DNA of 64,000 nucleotides from Thermothielavioides terrestris NRRL 8126 (GCF_000226115.1 NC_016461.1:434001-498000); one strand, 5' to 3'; shown: positions 20,889-33,583, counted from the stretch's first letter. Notes: generated by a model from the sequence alone, not told the origin. Translations and numbers: made by a program.

Positions 20889-21929
20889 TCACTCCAACGC
20901 GCTCAAAACCCCCTTCTGCAACCCCTCCAACTTCTCGCACAACAGACCCCACACATACACGCGCCGCCGCTCGTCAAGCGCGACGGGCTCGTACGCGCGC
21001 ACCTCGCCGGCGCGCATGTACAGGCCGCGCGAACAGCGCCTCGAACAGCCGGAACGCGACGCCCAGCGCCCCGCCCCCCGTCGCGAGCTCGCGCGGTAGG
21101 CCTGTCTTGCAGAAGCACGGGTCTAGAGAGTTGATCACCACCTGGTGCGGGTTGGCGGCGGCGGTGGTGGTGTCCACTGGGTCGATGAGGGTGCTAAGGT
21201 GGATGACGGCGTAGAGTTGGAGGAGTTTGGAGAGGTTGTATCTGCGCGGCGGGTTAGGAGGGCGGGTAAGTGGTTGTCTGTGACAGCTTGCGTGGGGGTG
21301 GGCTTCGGACGCGGGAGGGAGGACCGGCGGCCTTACTGGTTCATTTTGTTCACGTGCGACTCGTCCTGGAACCAGGCGAAGATGTCACCACCGTGGTTCT
21401 CGGGCCACTTGGCCACGTCGTACAGGGCGGACCCGACGAAGGTCATGTGCGGCGTGGTCTTGAAGTTGCGGGCTGTCTCCCTGAGCTTGGGAACCAGCTG
21501 GACGGCGAGCAGGAAGGTCCCGATGACGTTCACGGCCACCATGCGCTCCGTGCCGTAGACGACCTGGAACTGCTGGGTCTGCATGCCGGCGTTGTTGATC
21601 AGAACGTCGAGCCGGGGCAGGGCGTTGGCGCGGTCCGCGAAGCTCTTGACGGACGAGGGAGACTCGAGGTCGAGCTCCCACACCTCGACTACGTCAGGGC
21701 TGCATTTCAGCAGCGCCTCAATCTCCCGCTTGGCGCTGTTGCCCCGGTCCAGGCTGCGGCAGCCGAGAATGACCTTGGCCGCGCCAAGACGGACGATGTG
21801 CTTGGCGGCTTCCTTGCCCAGACCGGCGTTGCCGCCGGTGATGACGACCGTCTTGGCGGCAAACGAGGCCGACGGGCGGGGGATCTTGATGATCCACTGG
21901 GTGCGGATAAAATCGCCGAACGAAGGCAT
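20889..21929 (-). CDS. Short-chain dehydrogenase/reductase, C-terminal region disrupted
   Basis: Exon 1 is 21929-21337; intron 21336-21242 (GTAAGG...CGCAG) joins HVNKMNQ to YNLSKLLQLY. It has the SDR cofactor motif TGGNAGLGK (about 33-41), NNAG, the serine in FVGSAL, and catalytic YxxxK in YNLSK. Family members usually continue past LFEALFAR through some 20 residues to a YMRAGEV block. Here that segment is absent and the frame shifts: the exon frame runs into a stop at 20974 after basic nonsense, while the next frame resumes LYMRAGEVRAYEPVALDERRR...EGLQKGVLSALE with a stop at 20889. So a small deletion with frameshift has hit the C-terminus, or the assembly dropped bases. The catalytic core is intact. 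Substrate unknown (retinol-dehydrogenase-like SDR group). Confidence 0.75.
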
Positions 21930-22084
21930 GTTGCACGTCACTTAATGGCACGGAGATACGTGAGAGGGGAAAGCGACGCTCGAGGCGTCGTCGACCTGGT
22001 TCGCTGGCGGGCTGAGCACGGCGGCAACATGGGTTGTGGATGCACCGGGAATACATTGCTGCGCAATTGAATCTCTTTATACTC

Positions 22085-22160
22085 GTGCTTGGAACGCCTG
22101 CCTCCCGTCTCGTAAGGAAGACGTGCTTGGAATGCTTGCCATCCATCTCGTAAGGAAGAC
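22085..22160. repeat. Tandem duplication, 2 x 38 bp
   Basis: GTGCTTGGAAYGCYTGCC... to ...CGTAAGGAAGAC occurs twice head to tail between the SDR and the Zn2Cys6 gene, differing at a few positions (mostly C/T). Confidence 0.9.
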
Positions 22161-22385
22161 GTTCTGACCCCTGAGCCTGGGCTATATTCATTGTTGAGTA
22201 TCGAGCAGCGCTAAGTCGCGTTCTCCCCTAAGTCCGCTGCTTAAGCCCGCGGGCTTAAGAGGCGTTAGCTGGCGGCTGCTGGCAGCTGGCCAGCTCAATG
22301 AGCGGTTCCCTTATCCCCGTGGGCTTAAGCGGTTCAATTCCCGACTCACGAACTGCATCGCCCATGACCGCTGTGGAAGCCAACA

Positions 22386-25038
22386 ATGGGGTCCGACATG
22401 CAGGTGCCACAGCCCAAGCGAGCTGCGGAGCAATCTCAGCAGCCTCAACGGCGTACGCGCAACCGCATCCCGTTGGCGTGCGAGCCATGTCGCGCGAGAA
22501 AGTAGGTGGCCGAATGGCGATGCCCTGGTCCCTGGAGGCCTGGACGGCCCTTATTTTCTCTTTGCGACCCTCACGGTTACCAGGGGCCAACATCACTTGA
22601 GTGCAGTTGCTGACCGGGGCTTAGGCTGAGATGCAACCGCGAAAAGCCCTGCCACAACTGCACAGCCCGCAACGAACAGGCGTCCTGCCGGTTCCGCGGC
22701 CGCAAGAATGGCCCCAACGGCAGTGCGCCCGGTGCCGCCGAACCTGCAGCGCACGCGTTACGGCAGAGGATCGATCACTTGGAGAGTCTCGTCCAGAAAC
22801 TAATCGACCGTAACCCCCACGCGCCGCTGCCCTCGGGCGGGATGGTCTGCACTCCGGAAAGTTCCCACTCCGAATCCGGCTCGGCCCTGTCCGCTGACGC
22901 GTCGGACCCCTTGCATGTGCCCGGTGCCGGCAAGACCGTCACGGACGGCGTCCATTCCGTCTATCTCGGCGGCGATGACTGGCACGTCGTGCTCGAAGAG
23001 GTATGCATTCTCTAACTGCGACAACCAGCCTCGAGCCTCGGTTTTTGGCTCACCGCGGTCCCAGATCAGGGAGCTCAAGCAGGCCTGGAGCCAAGAGGAT
23101 GACGGGCTAAGCGACCACAGTGCCACCGCCCCCGCTCTCTCCCACCCCGTCGATGGTTCGAGCCTGCTGTTCAACCAGGTCAAGCCGCTCGAGCGGATCG
23201 AGATCCTCGCTACTCTGCCGCCCAAGGCCGAGGTCGACCGCCTGATTTCGTATTTCTTCGATCGCCAGGCCTTCCCCATCAGGGTTCCACGTAAGTCATA
23301 AGTCACAAGAGACCAGTACTTGCTCGCCGTGAGCACACAGCTCACACTTGGTGCCCAGCGATCCTCCATGAGCCGACCTTCAGGCGCGAGGTAGGTCTCC
23401 CTTTTCGACCTTTCTGTATTTACCCGCCGCTCACGCCACGCTGTTAGTATGAGGAGCACTGGAGAGACCCGTCACGCACCAACTTCATCTGGCTCGGCCT
23501 GCTGTTCTCCATCCTGGGCATCGCCATGCTCGCCTACCACCAGCACGGCGAGCCGCCCGAGTACGAGGGCATCTCGGAGTCGCTCTTCCAGCTGTACCGC
23601 GTCCGCACCTCGCAGTGCCTGCTGAGCGGCGACATCTCCAAGGGCCTGCCCTACACGGTCGAGACGCTGCGCTTCAACGCGACGGCCGAGCTCAACCGCC
23701 GGGACGACAACCGCCGCGGCCTGTGGCTCATGTCGGCCGTCGTCGTCCGCGCCGCCATCAACATGGGCTACCACCGCGACCCGTCGCGCATCCCGGGCCT
23801 GACGCCCTTCCAGGCCGAATACCGCCGCCGCGCCTGGCTGTCGGTCGTCAGCATGGACGACATGGCCTCCTTCCTCGGCGGCTTCCCGCGCATGACCGCC
23901 GCCCTGTGCTCCGACACCGCCGAGCCCCGCAACCTGCACGACTGGGAGCTGAGCCCGGACGCCGCCGCCCCGCTGCCCCCCTCCCGCCCCCTCACCGAGC
24001 CCACCCCGGCCACCTACCTGATCGTCAAGGGCCGGCTGCTCCGCGCCCTGGGCCGCGTCGCCGACTTCCACCACGGCCCGCCCCCGCTCGACACCGTCAA
24101 GTCCCTCCGCGAGGTCGACCGCGCCGTGCACGACGCCTACGCCTCCTTCCCGCCGCACATGAAGCTCGACCTCGACCTCTCCGCCTCCTCCACCACCACC
24201 ACCACCAATAATTCCATCCCCAACACGCCCTGGTCCCAAACCGCCTTCACCCTCCTGGCCATGTACCACCGCGGCATGTGCACGCTGCACCGGCGCTTCC
24301 TGGCGCGCGCCCGGCGCGACCCCCGCCTGCGCTTCTCGCGCGCCCGCTGCCTCGCCTCGGCCCTCGCGCTGCTGGCCCTGCAGCGCCGCGTGCTGCTGCT
24401 GCCGCCGACTGCGGCGGCGCCGGCGGCGGCGGCGGGGGGCGGGGGCGGGGGCGGGGTGCCCGCCGCGTATGCGCACTGGCAGATGCGCCAGACTATGGTG
24501 CTTGCTGCTATGGTGGTTGTGCTGGAGCTGGAGGTGCGGAGGCGGTTTGGGGATGATCAGGGGGAGGAGAGGCAGGGGGAGGGGAGGGTGGATACAGCGG
24601 GGGAGCGAGATGTGGGGGTGGAAGTGGGGGTGGATGGGGGGGAAGGGGACATTCCGGGGACTGGTGTTTTGTTGGAGGCGCTGGAGGGGGCGTGTGCGTG
24701 CTGGGCCGAGGCGTGGCGCGTGTGTGATGACGCGAGGAGGGTGCATGAGGTACTGCAGCGCATGCTCGCGGGGTTGCGGGCGGGTGCTGGGAATGGGGAA
24801 AGAACTGCTGAGCCTGTTGTGCCGGCATCGCTGGGAGCAAGACCGGATATGAGCAGTCCCGGGCTGGACGCGTTTGAGAGGGTGCCCTCGTTCGACATGG
24901 ACTTCTCCAACATGGATCTTGACTGGGTAGGTGCCTCCCTCTGCGTGTACGGTGAGCTCGCGCTGACGGGGACAGGCTACTTGGGACGCCTTCTTGGATA
25001 ATCCCGACCCGAATTTTGAGACTGCTCCGGTATACTGA
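22386..25038 (+). CDS. Zn2Cys6 transcription factor with fungal-specific TF domain
   Basis: Six exons: 22386-22501, 22625-23000, 23065-23290, 23359-23390, 23448-24926, 24976-25038, giving 763 residues. Intron 1 (GTAGGT...CTGAC...TTAG) splits the DNA-binding motif; splicing yields CEPCRARK|LRCNREKPCHNC...C, an exact CX2CX6CX5CX2CX8C cluster at residues 32-60, followed by a basic linker and the coiled-coil start LRQRIDHLESLVQKL. The middle homology region (PF04082) includes FPIRVPPILHEPTFRREY, WLGLLFSILGIAMLAY, SQCLLSGDISKGLPYTVE and WLMSAVVVRAAINMGYHRDP. A Gly-rich run lies at about 24433-24460. The last exon ends in ATWDAFLDNPDP, a frequent acidic tail. A nuclear regulator of unknown target, possibly of the neighbouring SDR, transporter or TPP genes. 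The tail-to-tail gap to the next gene is 200 bp. Confidence 0.92.
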
Positions 25039-25237
25039 ACCAACGTCTCCGTATGTTGCCCATGGGCTTGAAGCATATCACGGATGTTACGTTGCCATTT
25101 TATCTAACAACAACCCAAACTGAGTCATGTACAGTATCTGGAACCTGTTGAGCGTCGGACGGAATAGATACCTTACCTATTTTAGGCCACTCCCTTTCCC
25201 GCAACGCAGTGCTAACTTCGTCCTCCTGGCCACCATT

Positions 25238-26647
25238 CTACTGCTGCTCCTCCGAGTACTGGACGCTGTACTCGACCGTCTTGTGGATCCCCCTCCCGCC
25301 TACCTCCACCGCCCCTTTGGTCCCCGCCAACATGTCCTCCTCGCTGCCGGTCAGGGAGTTCGGGCGGCGCAGCCCGCCCCGCGCCGCCGCGACGCCGCCG
25401 AGCTCAACCCAATCGCCGCCGCCGCGGCCCCCGCCCATGCCGTCAGACCGGCTCCGGCTGCCCTGCGTGGCGCGCGACTTCTGAGCACCCGTGCCGGTGC
25501 CTGTCCCTGCGCTCCCGTTGCCATAGCTCGGCAAGCCCCGCGAGCCGGCGCCGCGCCTGCTGCGCAGCGCCGGGATGATCCCCATCACGAAGGGCCGCAG
25601 GATGGGCAGGCAGGAGCAGACGACGGCGACGTTGGGCTCGACGATGGTCCACATGACGTTGGCGATGTTGTACGTGTTGTCCGGGCTGGTGGCGAAGAGG
25701 TCGAGCGTGGTGGCGCGCAGGCACGAGGTGACGACGACGAAGATGCCGACGGCGAAGACGGCCGCGAGCGCGGCCTTCTGCGCCGTCGGCACCTCCAGCC
25801 GCCACACCAGCGGCATCGGCAGCAGCAGGATGATCACGTCCGTCGCGATGGAGAAGCCCGCGTTGGCGAACCAGAACTTGGCCGTGTCGATGCACGTGCC
25901 CGGCGTGTCGTCCTTGTCGAAGGCGCGCGCGATCGGCCGGCACTGGAAGATGGTCGCCGTGATGGACGCCGTGCAGTACATGGCCACGGCGGCCAGGAGG
26001 GCCCAGCAGGAGAGGCGGAACCACTGGACGACGTGGAAGAGGCGCAGGTAGAGCAGGAGGATGCAGCACTTGACGAGGTTGATGGCCGCCTTGTAGGTCA
26101 CCTGCGCCATGTAGAAGTACTGGCCGTGTTGCCGTCACTGTCAGCGGCGGCTCGACGACAGTTTTGAGATGCGTTCTTCTCTCACCGGGGAGCATACCTT
26201 GTTGGTCTCGAACTTCTCGTGCTTGTTTAAGGTAGCCCAGTGTCGTCCCATGCCGTATTGGCAAGCTGAACGCCGCATGGTTCAGCATACATGTCCGTAA
26301 TCAAGCAAAGAAAAAGTGAGATAAGAAAAAGTAGACAGTCCCTTACAGGCTACGAGAAATCCGCTCGTCAGAAGGGTGAATATCTGTCGCAGCTCCGTTA
26401 GGAACCCGAGCATCATTGCTTGATGGCCTGCTTCGCGACATGGGTCCGGGTTTCGGGGCCAGCTCACCAGAGCTAATATGGCCGTCCAGTCATCGGCGCC
26501 AAGCTTGCCTCCATTCCTCAGGCGTGCCCATATCCGAAAGGCCATCAGCACGGGGCAGATGACCACGAAGACGGCGGATGGGATGTACACGAGGTAGGCA
26601 TTGTTGTCGTTTGGGTTGAGCTCGGGCGCGGGCGCCGTGGCGGACAT
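25238..26647 (-). CDS. Integral membrane protein, fungal rhodopsin domain (Pth11-like)
   Basis: Four exons on the minus strand: 26647-26468, 26383-26347, 26265-26198, 26119-25238; 388 residues. All junctions keep frame and read through ADDWTAILAL|IFTLLTSGFLVA|SCQYGMGRHW...ETNK|YFYMAQVTYKAAINLVK, the classical fungal PF20684 order. Seven hydrophobic segments follow, including LSCWALLAAVAMY, DVIILLLPMPLVWRL and ALAAVFAVGIFVVVTSCLR. The conserved WTIVEPNVAVVCSCLPILRPF block closes the membrane part. The cytoplasmic tail is Gly/Ser/Arg-rich. No CFEM domain is present. Such proteins are putative 7-TM receptors or membrane scaffolds; the ligand is unknown. It converges on the Zn2Cys6 gene. Confidence 0.9.
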
Positions 26648-28519
26648 GCCGGGCGGGCTCGGGTCGTCGTCGTTTCCTTTTCGCTGCCTTCTTGTCACTT
26701 CGGCCTTGTTAAATTTGTTGCTGAATCACAGGAAAGCATATCTTGAGGAAACGTCTCTTTTAGTGACAGGGAGACCTCCCCACGCCACCAAAGGAGGGAG
26801 GGAAGAATTAAAGCGGCATGATATTTGACAATTATTAGGAGAATCTCAAGGAGCGCTCCGGCCATGGGTGTAGGTGGTCTCCTGCACACCGGCGAGAAAC
26901 TTGTTGGGCCGAGGGCCATGGCATGACATTGGGTAACTTGTGTGATACAATCAAACTTTTACTGTGTGCCAAGTTCGGTGTTCCAATTCGGCTCCAAGAG
27001 CAGAGCCCCTGGGGACGGGAAGACGCGAGATGACCGTTGGTCACTTCCGCGGCTTGCAGCTACAGAATCCAGGAACCAAACTGCAAAGCAGGGTTTCTTT
27101 TTTTCGAAGCTGATTATGCGACGTCCGATTCGGTTCAGAGTTTTATCTGCGCCTGCGTAAAGAAAAAGCCTCAGGGAAAGAGAGTGGGAGAAACCGGGCT
27201 GCGTCTGTTCGTGATCTGATGCCGTCCCTTCGACAAGAGCCAATGGCGGACACAGCCGATTTTGACGGCCCGCGTTCCTACCGAAAGTTCCCGTCGTGGA
27301 CGAGAACATCAGTGGGTGGCTGGTTGGTTGATGGGTTGGTTGGTTGGTTGTTAATGGTGTCATTGATTAACCGAGCACTTCTCATGCTGTGCAGCAAGGC
27401 ACTCCAGAAATGGCAAATACACCGTACGTACATCGGTTCGCATGTACACTATTTACTCGAAGGCCACCAGCCTGTCTTGCCCTGCACCGTGTGCACTTGT
27501 GTTGCTATTGTCGTTATCATACGACACGCTCACCCCTGTCTCCTCAACATGTCGCGGGTCGCACCTGTTTCTCGGGTCTCTGACCCGTCAAGTACATGTA
27601 GGTAATTCTCAATAGGTGCCTTAGAGATAGGCGGTGCGGTGGAAATTCACACCGAAGTGCAGCTAAAGGACAACATAAATTTTTTCGATGTCACATCTTA
27701 CCCTTTAACCCTGAGGACCACATACGTATATCATATCCCTCACGCAGGGCGATGTTGGCGTTGTCGCTTCAGCTGCTGTACAGTGTTCATACTATGGCGG
27801 CTGCATCTCGATGGGCAGATGCAACTCTGGCGTGACACGGCAATTTTGTTACTCGCTGCAGACCTAAGTGAGGCGCGTCCAACCGGATCGAGCCGTAGAC
27901 TTGAGCCTGGCTTAGTCTATGTATGCACGTCCACGTCCCCTTCCGCGGTTTCATTCAAGTGCAGTCCATACCACCACACATGCATATTGTGCAACCGTCA
28001 AACCCGCCACCTGCGAACGTTCCGCAAGCCCCTGCCGCCCCTCCGTTGTCGATGGCGTTCCGGACCGCAATGGACCCTGTTCCCCGGGCGAACCTAGTGT
28101 CGTTCTCGATCGCCTAACTTCTGCTTCCTGCCTTCCTCTGCGGCCCTTGCCCTTGATTTGGTCATGTCCTCCGCAACCCTTTCCTCCGGTCTATCTGTGC
28201 GTGTACGCCAACAGCTACCCGGAGCGCCGAGAATGCAGCTACAGAGCAGCTAGCCAGACATCTCGGCAGCCAGGGGCGTTGCACCGAAGCCACATCAGTC
28301 CAAATTTTTTCCAATGTTGCGGCGTCTTGGTGCTCGCAGCCGTCAGTCATTAACACGGCACTGTCAGCGTGGTTGCTTTTGAACTTTGCCGACAGCGTCC
28401 AGCACCAAAGGTGTATCTGACAACAAGTTTCCGCCTCGGGGATTGTTCTTATCCGCCATCTGTCCCTCGCTGCGCTGTGCAGAGTTCCCTTTCTTTCTTA
28501 CCCTCAACCATTCTACGGC
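26648..28519. other. Long intergenic region between divergent rhodopsin-domain and MFS genes
   Basis: 1.9 kb shared promoter space. A (GGTT)n-like run lies at about 27310-27352. No RNA gene or element recognised; open frames here lack motifs. Confidence 0.5.
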
Positions 28520-30093
28520 ATGTCGGCGCTGGCGGAGGAGAAGCAGCGCGCGGAGGCGGCCGCGTCGCCCTCCTCGGACACCTCTGATGCGCCGATCGAC
28601 CCCAAGGCCGAGCGTAGACTGCTGTTAAAGCTCGACCTGTTCCTCTTTCCGGTTTTCTTCGTCATCTACACGATGGCCTTCTTGGACCGCATCAATATCA
28701 GCAATGCCTCGATCCAGGGCATGACGGCGGAGCTGCACCTCGACGAGGGCAACCGGTTCAATGTCGCTCTGTTTGTGTGTGCCCCCTCGCCCCCCAACCT
28801 TTGGCCTTCGCATCCGTCCAATGTGTGCCACAGCACACGCTGAGACTGCGCTCACCGACTAACCGTCCCGCTCCCATTCAGGCCTACTACTCCTCCTACA
28901 TCCTGCTTGAGATACCTTCCAACATGATCATCCGGAAGGTCCGCCCGTCGCTCTACATCTCGGGTCTCATGTTCATCTGGGGCATCATCAACATGTGCAT
29001 GGGCTTCGTGCACTCGTACGCGGCGCTGGTCGCGCTGCGCGTGCTGCTGGGCGCCTTCGAGGCCGGCGTGCTGCCCGGCATCGTCTACGTCTCGTCGCTG
29101 TACTACAAGCGCCACGAGTACCAGAAGCGCATGTCCTTCTTCTTCTGCAGCACCGTCGTGGCCGGCGCCTTCGGCGGCCTGCTCGCCTACGCCATCGCCA
29201 ACCTTGGCACACCCACCATGGCCCCTTGGCGCTGGATCTTCATCATCGAGGGCGCCATCACGTCCTTCCTCGCCCTCGTGGCCGCCTTCATCATCGCCGA
29301 CTGGCCCGAGCAGACGCGCTACCTCAGCGCCGACGAGAAGGCGCTGCTCCGCCGGCGCCTGGCCGCCGACGTCGGCGACGCGTGCCGCATGGACACGCTC
29401 AACGCGTTCGCGCTCGCGCGCATCGTGCGCGACTACAAGATCTGGCTGGCCGCCTTCCTGTACATGGGCGTCTCGGTCGCCGGCCTGTCCGGCACCTTCT
29501 TCCTGCCGACGATCCTGCTCGAGTTCGACTGGAAGGCGCAGGAGGCGCAGGTGCGCACCATCCCCGTGTACGTGCTCGCGGCCGGCATGATGGTGCTCGG
29601 CGCGTGGGCGTCGGACCGGCTGCGCCACCGGTCCGGCTTCATCCTCGGCGGCGCCGCGCTCGCCACCGTCGGCTACGCCATGCTGCTCGCCCAGGAGGGC
29701 AAGTCGCGCGACTACAAGTTCGCCGCCGTCTTCCTCGTCTTCGGCGGCGCCTACATGATCACCCCCATGTGCCTCGCCTGGCTGCAGAACAACGTGTCCG
29801 GCCACTGGAAGCGGGCGTTCGCCGCGTCTGCGCAGGTCACCATCGGCAACGTCGCCGGCATCATCGGCGCCTTCATCTTCATCAAGTCGGAGGCGCCGAC
29901 CTACAAGACGGGCTACGGCGTCGCCCTCGGCATGATGTGGCTTGGCGGGCTGTGCACGGTGGTCATGGCCGGCCTCATGTGGAGGGAGAACCGCAAGCGG
30001 GAGCGTGGTGAGCGCGATTACCGGCTGGCGCTGCCGGAGGAGGACAGGAACAATATGGGTGACTGGCATCCGAGCTTCAGGTTCACCCTGTGA
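28520..30093 (+). CDS. MFS transporter, anion:cation symporter family (Dal5/allantoate-type)
   Basis: Exon 1 28520-28774, intron 28775-28881 (GTGTGT, CTAAC, TTCAG), exon 2 28882-30093; 488 residues. The opening block DPKAERRLLLKLDLFLFPVFFVIYTMAFLDRINISNA is the hallmark of the fungal ACS family. Next come YYSSYILLEIPSNMIIRKVRPS, then RVLLGAFEAGVLPGIVYVSSLYYKRHE (the MFS motif between TM4 and TM5) and APWRWIFIIEGAITSF. Twelve membrane spans can be counted. The C-terminal NNMGDWHPSFRFTL resembles other members. ACS carriers import organic acids, vitamins or ureides with protons at the plasma membrane. The substrate here is unknown; the adjacent TPP enzyme suggests a carboxylate. Confidence 0.92.
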
Positions 30094-31076
30094 AGCCGAC
30101 GGTTTGGTGGGTCCTGACCTTTTTCTTGTCTGGACTGCGGCTTTTGCATCGAACGTGCAGCATAGAGCTTATTTGCGCGCTTAATTACATGCCATTGCCG
30201 CCGGCTGCGTCTGGCTAGCACCGTGTCCTTGACGGACTCCAAGCGAAGACACTCAAGAGAACAGCGTGTGATGGGAGCTGGCCGGGGACCCAGTATCGTG
30301 GCCAAGGCCCGGTTTCGAGACAAGACCAAATTCTGCGAGCTCAATTTCGTTGCTATGGCCGATGCGAGTTCGTCGCCTTCGACGTCCATGAGGGAAGCTG
30401 GGAAAGCAGCAAGCAGCGTGGAGCGGCCACCGCTCAGCGTCATCGAGGTGAGCATCAAAGCACCACGGCCCGAGCAATCAATAGGTCCCCTGGGGATTCG
30501 TTGGGCGAGTGCCAGACTTTGGATCCCCAATAGGGCCCGGGAATGTAAGTTTCGAAAGGCCACCCAATGTGCTGGCTGGTTTTTAAAGGGACCGGAGCTC
30601 AAATAGACGAGCCTCCGATTAGTGCAGTCGTGGATACCGTGGTCCCAGAATCCAAGCACCGACGAGGGGCGCATCAGCAATTCAGGGGGCGAGCGAGTCC
30701 ACAGAGAAATGGCGGACCAATTTTCTGGATTTGCTGGTTTTTCCTCTTCATTTCCTGCTCTTGTTCTTCACATTTTCTTTTCACTTTCCTCTCTGGTTTC
30801 TCCCGTTTCCGTGAGAGGCGGCGTTGGGTGATGGGCTAGCTACCCGAGCTGGGTGGCCAGTTGGCTGCAAGGGCAAGTGCACGAGATGCAGAGGAACTGC
30901 AAGCATGCCGATGTCACCCGCAGGTCACCTACCCTGGTTCAGCCGCCAGCACCCCGCTGCAATCCCACGTACCGGGTAGATATTAAGCTCGGCTGGTGGC
31001 CCGCGGGACTGAGTCCGGCCCTGCGTGCTGGCCCCCCTTCCACATCCGTGCTGTTCGTCCGCCGGCTAGCTGCAAG
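30094..31076. other. Intergenic between MFS and TPP enzyme genes
   Basis: About 980 bp; presumably the 3' end of the MFS gene and the promoter of the TPP enzyme gene. Nothing else seen. Confidence 0.45.
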
Positions 31077-32981
31077 ATGTACACCACCTCGTTTGCATTC
31101 TTCGAGGCGCTCGCCGCCGCTGGTGTCTCGCACTGCTTTGTCAACTTGGGCTCCGACCACCCGGCCCTCATCGAGGCCATGGTGGTGCAAAAGTCGAGCC
31201 CCAAGTTCCCACGCATCATTACCTGCCCGAGCGAGGTGTGTAAGACCACTCGCAGAAAATGTCAGAACGGAAAACACAAAAGCTAACCTTGCCCCCCTGC
31301 AGATGGTCGCCATGTCCATGGCCGACGGCTACGCCCGGCTGACCGGCAAGCCGCAGTGCGTCATCGTGCACGTCGACGTGGGCACGCAGGCGCTGGGGGT
31401 CGCCGTGCACAACGCGTCGAGCGGCCGCACGCCCGTGCTGGTCCTGGCCGGCCTCTCGCCCTTCACGCTGGAGGGCGAGCTGCGCGGCTCCCGCACCGAG
31501 TTCATCCACTGGCTGCAGGACGTGCCCGACCAGCGCGCCATCGTCGCCCAGTACTGCCGCTACGCCAACGAGATCCGCACCGGCGCCAACGTCAAGCAGG
31601 TCGTCAACCGCGCCCTGCAGTTCGCCACCAGCCCGCCCCAGGGGCCCGTGTACCTCTGTGCTGGCCGAGAGGTGCTCGAGGCGGACCTCGAGCCGTACGA
31701 GATGAGTCTGGGTCAGCGGTGCTGGGAGCCCGTCGAGCTGGGCGGCTTGCCGCCGAAGGGCGCCAGGAGGATTGCCGAGGCATTGGCCGGTGCGGAGAGG
31801 CCGCTGCTTGTGACGGGCTTCTCTGGCCGCAACCACGAAATCCCGGGTGCTCTGGTCGAGCTTGCCGACACCGTCAAGGCCCTCCGCGTTCTCGACACCG
31901 GGGGTAGCGACATGTGCTTCCCCGCGGACCATCCGGCGTGGTTGGGCGTCAGACAGGGCGCCGACGCATCTATCTCCGAGGCCGACGTTATCCTGGTGCT
32001 CGACTGCGACGTGCCGTGGATTCAAACGCTGTGCAAACCGCAGCCGGAAGCGACCGTGTTCCACATCGACGTCGACCCACTCAAGCACCGGATGCCGCTT
32101 TTCTATATCCAGTCCGACGCGCGCTACCAGGCTGACTCGCTGCTCTCGGTGCGACAGATCCTAGAGGTCCTTCGTGATCCAGGCTCTGAGGCAGCCAAGA
32201 CTCTCAACTCCCGAGACCTCGCAGCAGCGGAAGCCGCACGGCGCGCATCGCACGCCGCCAGGATCGAACGCATCGAGAGCGCGGCCGGCCCACTCCCCGA
32301 CGACAGGTTCGGCGTGGCCCACCTCAGCAAGCAGCTCCGCTCGGCGTGCCCGGAGGACACCATCTGGGTGGTAGAAGCGGTGAGCAACACGAGCTTCATC
32401 CACGACAACGTGCGGCCGACGCGGCCCGGCTCGTGGATCAACAGCGGCGGCGGCGGGCTGGGCTGGTCGGGCGGCGCCGCGCTGGGCGTCAAGCTCGCGG
32501 CCGAGGCCGAGGGCCGCGCCGGCCAGTTCGTCTGCCAGGTCGTCGGCGACGGCACCTACCTGTTCTCCGTCCCCGGCAGCGTGTACTGGATCGCGCACCG
32601 GTACCAGATTCCTGTCTTGACCATCGTGCTGAACAACAACGGTGAGTTTGAGTTCGCGGGGTGTCCCCCGCCCTCGCGGCGCAAGACCGCCCTGGCTTCG
32701 TCCACTAACGCGCAGAGCCAGGCTGGAACGCGCCGCGCAAGTCGTACATGTTGGTGCACCCCCACGGCGCGGCGTCCGGGGCGTCCGACGAGGACATGCA
32801 CATCTCGTTCGCGCCGCCGCCCGACTATGCCGGCATCGCGGCGGCGGCTGGCGCGGGCGACGTGCACGCCCTGCGGGTCGAGAGGGCGAGCCAGCTGCCG
32901 GCGGTGCTGGCGGATGCCGTGGCCAAGGTGCAGGCGGGCAAGACGACGGTCGTGGACTGTCGGGTCGTGGCTGGGTTTTGA
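31077..32981 (+). CDS. Thiamine diphosphate-dependent enzyme (acetolactate synthase / benzoylformate decarboxylase-like)
   Basis: Three exons: 31077-31235, 31303-32641, 32722-32981; 585 residues. Introns have CTAAC branch points, and the second splits NNN|GWNAPRKSYML. The pyrimidine domain has the activating glutamate in CPSE (residue 53) followed by MADGYARLTGKP and VDVGTQALG. The central domain includes PLLVTGFSGRN and VFHIDVDPLKHRMPL. The cofactor-binding domain has VVGDGTYLFSVPGS (GDG about 467) and NNN about 497-499, the GDG-X(n)-NN signature for Mg-ThDP. The C-terminus (VVDCRVVAGF) lacks a peroxisomal or mitochondrial signal. The family decarboxylates or ligates 2-oxo acids. The substrate cannot be read from sequence. 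It lies 1 kb downstream of an ACS transporter on the same strand. Confidence 0.9.
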
Positions 32982-33583
32982 GGAACTTGTATGTACTGCA
33001 GTCAGTACACAGCTGCCGTAAATGCTGTCCCGGTGTGAATGAGAGAGGCGTCTTGTTCATGGATTGCTTCGTCTCGGCCGCGCATCCCTTACCACCATGT
33101 TTCCGGCTTGCGCTGGAGCTCCCGTGGGAGCGTTAAATGATTCTTCAAGGCTCTTGGCCCTGAAGGTTTCACCACGCCGTCGGTCCGGGTGCCCAATCTC
33201 GGCCCCACCTTTAACATTCTGTGAGGTGTGTTCACGTTGTCAACTGATTGGTGATGGCCAGGGGGGAACGATCTCAGCTCCGCCAACCAGACACCGCGGG
33301 ATCCGGTACCTGGGCATTTGCCTTCGAAAGTACCCCTGATGAATGACGGAAGAGCAAGCACATGCCACGCTTGATGGGAGCGATCCAGAGAGCAACGGCC
33401 CAGCCTACCATGTGGCAAGTGGGACATTGGAGGCGGGATGTAACAATAATTTCTCGTGTCCAGAGAAGACAGCACCAGCATATTTAATAACAGTGGCCGC
33501 AGACCCGTCGCTGCGGAGTGCGGTTGACACCTGCAGCGCTGTGGTTCCATCTTCGCCACTCCCGCCCCGCAAGTCGCAGCGAG
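32982..33583. other. Intergenic
   Basis: 600 bp between co-directional genes; no feature recognised. Confidence 0.4.

Noticed and set aside
23472..25076. 534-codon minus-strand open frame
   Set aside because: Antisense of the Zn2Cys6 gene exon. It is Gly/Arg/Ala-rich and arises from GC-rich codons, with no domain.
28852..30069. 405-codon minus-strand open frame
   Set aside because: Antisense of the MFS transporter; composition is a mirror of GC-rich codons.
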